Shown here in pieces: positions 62,301 through 64,000 of a DNA stretch of 64,000 nt. Origin of the DNA: Stichopus chloronotus. Its lineage: Eukaryota; Echinodermata; Holothuroidea; Aspidochirotida; Stichopodidae. The stretch lies in contig CM037830.1 in assembly GCA_021234535.1 (NCBI GenBank), positions 3,384,170 through 3,448,169 of the forward strand, read 5' to 3'. How positions within the stretch are numbered: the stretch's first letter is position 1; every line of letters begins with the position of its first letter. The notes below the pieces were generated by a model. The model ran no database searches. It was given only the letters and a program-made list of their open reading frames with translations, and was not told the origin of the DNA. The translations under genes and the position numbers were made by a program.

Positions 62301-63227
62301 AAACAAGCAAATAAACAACAAAACTACATGAATTTACAAGCCAAAAAAAGTGCTTTTTGTTGGATAAGTGTTCTTGGTGAACATTTCATATCCATAACAA
62401 TTGTATGCAGGAGACAAAGGATGGGGAAATAATAAGTAAACTTTATGCAATTGATATTTGGTATGTGGTCTCCTTAATTCTGATGGTTTAGGGGATGTAG
62501 TGAAAGTCTCATTTTGAGCTTAGCCTTTGTTGTCAAAGTCCAGACATGCCAACAAATTCACACAATCTGGCTGCTGCAAGTACACAAAATCCAACCTAGT
62601 TTACTTCAACCAATCTTATCACTCTCATCGACATATGAAGCTAATTCAAAAGGAAATTTGAGAGGGCCAGTAGACAGGTTTGTTGTGTCAGTATGTGATC
62701 AGACTAAGTCACAAATTGGGCAAATATCTGTAATACCTTCTCTGAAAGTGACTGTGGGGTTGGACCCACAAACAGTAGCTTGAATTTCCTTACACCACAT
62801 CCAGAAAGATAGTTTGTAATGCTTTTTCATGTTTACTTTGGTTTTCATGTTTTCTTCGGTTCTCCTTTTTCCATGTCATCTGGTCAGTACTTGCTATTGA
62901 GTTGTTGGCAGCTTGCCAAGGAATCGAATTCCTCCGTCCCCTGAAGACGACAGCTCCTTTGGAGGCAGTGCATAACCTGGTGCGGAGTGTCGTACCGTAA
63001 GTGTTGTCCTCATATTTGAGTATCACCATATCTGTGAAAGTATCTAGTGATACTCTTTTTGCCTGTGTGTGCTCTGATGTCTTTCTGAGACCATGTGTAA
63101 ATACTTGAATTATACTTATCTCTCTTTTTTTTACTTTTTTTCTTACTTTATACATAGGGCTCTGGAATCTGACAGATTTATGAGTGCAGATATAGAAACA
63201 ATAACAAAGTTACTTCAGGAAGGAAAG
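32088..63227 (+). CDS. HAL: Histidine ammonia-lyase gene, 19 coding exons, C-terminal exon(s) outside window
   Basis: HAL deaminates L-histidine to trans-urocanate and ammonia in the cytosol, the first step of histidine degradation to glutamate. Nineteen exons chain in consistent phase to 607 codons; vertebrate HAL is about 657 residues, so about 45-50 C-terminal residues are missing off the right edge. The N-terminus begins [20 protein letters not shown], as in animal HAL. Active-site landmarks follow in order. They are Y160 in YGISTGFG, the MIO-forming Ala249-Ser250-Gly251 in [50 protein letters not shown] and the Glu of QEDHV. Family members form tetramers. Exon 17 carries a one-base insertion near 62223 that breaks the frame. 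It is divergent from TRABD; no functional link between the two is known to me. Confidence 0.93.
32500..32690. repeat. Degenerate 16-bp tandem repeat (ACTrGAyTGAyGGTtC)
   Basis: About ten units, mostly exactly 16 bp, such as 'actagactgacggttc', 'attagactgaatgttc', 'actggattgacgtttc', 'acttgatggacggtcc' and 'actggactgatggttt'. It lies in HAL intron 1, about 170 bp after exon 1. Confidence 0.75.
32691..35340. other. HAL intron 1, 5' part without recognised element
   Basis: AT-rich intron with T runs near 32770-32810 and a short TG microsatellite at about 34625-34655. No coding homology. Confidence 0.6.
35345..36700 (-). pseudogene. Decayed CR1/L2-type LINE, antisense in HAL intron 1
   Basis: On the minus strand, with frameshifts, RT blocks appear in order from right to left. 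[10 protein letters not shown] start leads to a segment with [26 protein letters not shown] (about 36365-36310) and [10 protein letters not shown] (about 36235-36205) follow, and a C-terminal [18 protein letters not shown] comes near 35410-35350. The catalytic FADD block is not recognisable. Multiple stops and frameshifts mean it is inactive. Its orientation opposes HAL transcription. Confidence 0.7.
36701..40260. other. HAL intron 1, 3' part
   Basis: AT-rich intron sequence with no recognised element or RNA gene. Confidence 0.6.
40261..40324 (+). CDS. HAL: HAL exon 2
   Basis: It follows a strong polypyrimidine/TTCTAG acceptor, enters in phase 1 and leaves in phase 2 at the unusual donor GTATCC. 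It encodes a poorly conserved Ser-rich linker ([20 protein letters not shown]). Its end was chosen because it is the only donor that fits the phase of exon 3. Confidence 0.75.
40346..41080. repeat. 41-bp minisatellite, 18 near-perfect copies, HAL intron 2
   Basis: Units beginning GTGTAATCACCTAC start at 40346 and recur every 41 bp to 41043 without a length change. The only frequent variation is in the 'ctacgacagt' segment (cgac, tgac, tact, tgca variants). Every unit contains the palindrome TGATCA. It begins 21 bp after the exon 2 donor. Confidence 0.97.
41081..46395. other. HAL intron 2, remainder
   Basis: AT-rich intron. Two diverged phrases near 44680-44770 and 45195-45290 ('cttatc.tcagg.at.at', 'ctgaa.t.atgtcatt') look like copies of one old repeat. 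A four-unit, 15-bp TG-rich repeat lies at 46113-46172. No exon is recognised. Confidence 0.55.
46396..46414 (+). CDS. HAL: HAL exon 3, 19-nt microexon
   Basis: Nineteen bases sit between TTATTTCCAG and a perfect GTAAGT donor. It enters in phase 2 and leaves in phase 0, joining ...PHSS-QLGVSE-VMYLDGE. This matches the length and position of the linker before the conserved LDG block (about EGVYLYSKYREPEKYIELDG in human). Confidence 0.65.
47208..47282 (+). CDS. HAL: HAL exon 4
   Basis: Twenty-five codons in phase 0 after a T-rich tract and GGTTAG. It encodes [20 protein letters not shown] then RYKLE, matching the family block IELDGDRLTTEDLVNLGKGRYKIKL. Donor GTATGA. Confidence 0.92.
47340..47600 (+). 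repeat. Possible retroposed fragment with A-rich tail, HAL intron 4
   Basis: A GC-richer block ('gtcagccccggttggacc', 'cttacgggatcttagtgctc') ends in a nine-base A run at 47579-47587, standing out from AT-rich intron. It is probably a SINE or LINE fragment; the family is not recognised. Confidence 0.3.
48175..48247 (+). CDS. HAL: HAL exon 5
   Basis: Enters in phase 0 after TGTTTTCAG and ends in phase 1 at GTACTA. It encodes [20 protein letters not shown] then KEQK, matching the helix before the active-site tyrosine loop. Confidence 0.92.
48494..48560 (+). CDS. HAL: HAL exon 6 (active-site Tyr loop)
   Basis: Encodes [20 protein letters not shown] then KLK. The Tyr in YGISTGFG corresponds to the catalytic-loop tyrosine of bacterial HutH. 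Acceptor TCTCAACAG, donor GTAAGT. Confidence 0.95.
48561..51145. other. HAL intron 6
   Basis: About 2.6 kb of AT-rich intron with no recognised element. Confidence 0.7.
51146..51309 (+). CDS. HAL: HAL exon 7
   Basis: Encodes [18 protein letters not shown], then a block ending [20 protein letters not shown]. Phases 2 in and 1 out. It matches the family blocks NLVRSHSSGVG and [16 protein letters not shown]. Acceptor GTCTTCTTAG, donor GTAAGA. Confidence 0.95.
51310..52387. other. HAL intron 7
   Basis: AT-rich intron with short A runs near 51926-51951. No coding homology seen. Confidence 0.7.
52388..52527 (+). CDS. HAL: HAL exon 8 (MIO-forming Ala-Ser-Gly)
   Basis: Encodes [20 protein letters not shown] then [20 protein letters not shown]. 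The Ala-Ser-Gly triad that cyclises to the 4-methylideneimidazole-5-one electrophile is intact. Phase 1 in, phase 0 out; acceptor AACTTCAG, donor GTGAGC. Confidence 0.97.
53086..53133 (+). CDS. HAL: HAL exon 9
   Basis: Sixteen codons ([16 protein letters not shown]), phase 0 at both ends, matching the VLEAHGLKPVILKPKE segment. Acceptor TTCTTATCAG, donor GTATGA. Confidence 0.93.
53134..55110. other. HAL intron 9, 5' part
   Basis: AT-rich intron up to the DNA element. Only chance-length open frames. Confidence 0.6.
55111..56240. mobile_element. Non-autonomous DNA transposon-like element, HAL intron 9
   Basis: Left end GTTCCCATTTGAGTGAGCGC followed by AGTGGATCA (55121-55149) recurs as a perfect inverted copy at 56203-56231. 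A second direct copy of the end motif lies at about 55196-55225. The right end carries several GTTCCCATTA...GATCTAGCGCGGTAGATC-type subterminal repeats. The interior has no transposase frame, so it is MITE-like. I could not identify a target-site duplication, so the outermost bases are approximate. Superfamily is unassigned; subterminal repeats and ends would be compatible with hAT-like elements. Confidence 0.75.
56241..57422. other. HAL intron 9, 3' part
   Basis: AT-rich intron after the DNA element, ending in TATATGTCAG before exon 10. Nothing else recognised. Confidence 0.6.
57423..57474 (+). CDS. HAL: HAL exon 10 (NGTQ loop)
   Basis: Encodes [17 protein letters not shown]. The Asn of LINGTQ is an active-site residue in the family. 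Phase 0 in, phase 1 out; donor GTAAAT. Confidence 0.95.
57885..57980 (+). CDS. HAL: HAL exon 11
   Basis: Encodes [20 protein letters not shown] then [12 protein letters not shown], matching the family block [14 protein letters not shown]. Acceptor TTTCCTGCAG, donor GTAAGT. Confidence 0.95.
58669..58823 (+). CDS. HAL: HAL exon 12
   Basis: Encodes [20 protein letters not shown], a linker with [15 protein letters not shown], and [18 protein letters not shown] and QDAYTLRC are signature blocks; the Gln, Tyr and Arg of QDAYTLR line the active site in family structures. Donor GTAATG. Confidence 0.96.
58843..58977. repeat. Small inverted repeat / hairpin element, HAL intron 12
   Basis: CCAACCTCAA at 58858-58867 is perfectly complementary to TTGAGGTTGG at 58953-58962. 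The arms extend imperfectly on both sides ('atacttcaagaaag' versus 'ctactggaagtatc', and '..aatAGACA' versus 'TGTCTgtt..'). It is about 135 bp in total, like a very short MITE, only about 20 bp after the exon 12 donor. Confidence 0.55.
58978..60011. other. HAL intron 12, remainder
   Basis: About 1 kb of AT-rich intron with no recognised feature. Confidence 0.65.
60012..60092 (+). CDS. HAL: HAL exon 13
   Basis: Twenty-seven codons: [20 protein letters not shown] then NSATDNP. It ends exactly where family homology requires, at a non-consensus donor GTATCC. Acceptor TTTTTTTCAG. Confidence 0.93.
60611..60676 (+). CDS. HAL: HAL exon 14
   Basis: Twenty-two codons: [20 protein letters not shown] then AK, containing the active-site NFHGEYPAK loop. 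Acceptor AGTATACAG, consensus donor GTGAGC. A second AG a few bases downstream is out of frame and rejected. Confidence 0.94.
61158..61236 (+). CDS. HAL: HAL exon 15
   Basis: Encodes [20 protein letters not shown] then ERLINP, matching [25 protein letters not shown]. Acceptor CTCTTTTAG, donor GTGAGC, phase 1 out. Confidence 0.96.
61603..61689 (+). CDS. HAL: HAL exon 16
   Basis: Encodes [20 protein letters not shown] then IAHCTAASL. It matches the family block LPAFL...[15 protein letters not shown]. Acceptor TTCATCTAG, donor GTAAGT, phases 1 in and 1 out. Confidence 0.96.
62146..62281 (+). CDS. HAL: HAL exon 17, with one-base insertion
   Basis: It starts in frame with [20 protein letters not shown] then GQEDHV. 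After the Val codon (62220-62222) one extra base, most simply the G at 62223, throws the frame. One base over, the reading continues as [18 protein letters not shown], exactly the family sequence. The exon is 136 bp where 135 keeps phase with exon 18. Acceptor TCTGTGCCAG, donor GTTTGT. Confidence 0.92.
62888..62996 (+). CDS. HAL: HAL exon 18
   Basis: Encodes [20 protein letters not shown] then [16 protein letters not shown], matching the family's C-terminal helical block. Phase 1 in, 2 out; donor GTAAGT. Confidence 0.95.
63158..63227 (+). CDS. HAL: HAL exon 19
   Basis: Encodes [20 protein letters not shown] then QEGK, matching RPWIKDRFMAPDIEAAHRLLLEQK. Ends in phase 0 at donor GTAAGA. The final exon (family VWEVAAPYI...) is not present in 63228-64000. 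Confidence 0.93.
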
Positions 63228-64000
63228 GTAAGAAGTATAACCAACAAAGAAACACTAAATATGTTTTCAAAAGGTTATTGGAATCAGGTCACTTACTGAT
63301 ACATGGTAAGTAATCAGATAAGAATTACATGCAATATCACTTACATCATTATAGTTGGCTTAAGGTAGTGACAAAAGTGTGTCAAGTGATGTTCTTAATT
63401 TATACTTTTGTAACAAAACTAAAACCTGCAAGTCTTGAAAAATCTGCAAGTCTTGAAAAGTTAACTAGGTTAATAAGTTAGTGTTTTCTCCCATTTTGAA
63501 AAATTTGGTGGAAAATGTTCCTATTTGTTGGTGCACAGTGTTTCTGTTACGATTGTTTCACACACAAAGTGTGTTATGATATTGCGTACATTACAATGAT
63601 AACATCATACTGTATGTACATTTGAACCAAACATTTTGTACTGTACAAGGTTATGTAACAATGGAAACTTGGTGGAAGGGCATGTCCATTTAAAGTTTAA
63701 TGCAGAATTTTCCCTTTGTGTGCTCTTTTTAACATTAAAAATCACCACTGAGGGCAGTTTTGGAGGTTAGCTAGGCCTAAAGACCAGCATAGTAACTAAT
63801 TTTTTCTTGTCTCACTTGTTGCACTATGTGTTTCACAGTGTAGGCTATATAATCTGACATAGGTGCAATAATGGTCCCAGCTATAAAATTGATATTTGTA
63901 CTGGAATAAACAAATAAATTAAAATCAAAATCATGGACAATTTTTGGCATACTACGGACTTAACTGTTTGAGAGACCCGCAAAACATGCCCTCATTTATG
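63228..64000. other. HAL intron 19 (incomplete)
   Basis: AT-rich sequence after the last visible exon. No C-terminal HAL homology is found, so the intron runs past the window edge. Confidence 0.7.

Noticed and set aside
62127..62432. A 101-codon frame running through HAL exon 17
   Set aside because: It is exon 17 read in the pre-insertion frame; after the frame break at about 62223 and past the exon it is out-of-frame and intronic sequence.

Overview
The window is animal nuclear DNA. It is AT-rich, has multi-exon genes with GT-AG introns of hundreds to thousands of bases, and contains several kinds of retroelement and simple repeat. There is no bacterial-type gene organisation. The two recognisable genes and the repeat content (Penelope-like, CR1/L2-type LINE, SINE-like and small DNA elements) fit a marine invertebrate deuterostome. 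An echinoderm, possibly a sea cucumber, is my best guess, but the sequence alone does not prove the species.

Left part, minus strand, about 1990-10017: the 5' four coding exons of a TRABD-type TraB-domain gene. It runs right to left and leaves the window at position 1 before its 3' exons appear. Its introns hold a roughly 133-bp-unit repeat array (3790-4720), a long CA-rich tract (4780-5340), a purine-rich minisatellite (6070-6411) and a TGGA microsatellite (about 6990-7125).

Middle part, about 10050-31500: a repeat-rich intergenic stretch between two divergently transcribed genes. It holds a second copy of the 133-bp-unit array, a SINE-like repeat split in two, a decayed LINE 3' end (about 22300-23110), a diverged Penelope-like 3' fragment (about 20292-20552) and, at 25490-27284, a striking head-to-head pair of truncated Penelope-like copies. 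That pair forms a large inverted repeat. Each arm carries a type I hammerhead-ribozyme motif and an expanded TTTCGA-type repeat. I see no convincing host gene here.

Right part, plus strand, 32088-63227: nineteen coding exons of histidine ammonia-lyase (HAL), the first enzyme of histidine breakdown (L-histidine to trans-urocanate plus ammonia). All exon phases chain consistently, giving 607 codons. The active-site landmarks are present: the Ala-Ser-Gly triad that makes the MIO cofactor, Tyr in the YGISTGFG loop, the NGTQ loop, the QDAYTLR helix and the NFHGEYPAK loop. The last C-terminal exon or exons lie beyond the right edge. Intron 1 carries a decayed antisense LINE, intron 2 an 18-copy 41-bp minisatellite beginning 21 bp after the splice donor, and intron 9 a 1.1-kb non-autonomous DNA element.

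Both genes carry one apparent one-base insertion that breaks an otherwise perfect reading frame: HAL exon 17 near 62223 and TRABD exon 1 near 9796-9806. Two such events in two otherwise intact genes look more like residual assembly indels than two pseudogenes, but this needs checking against reads.
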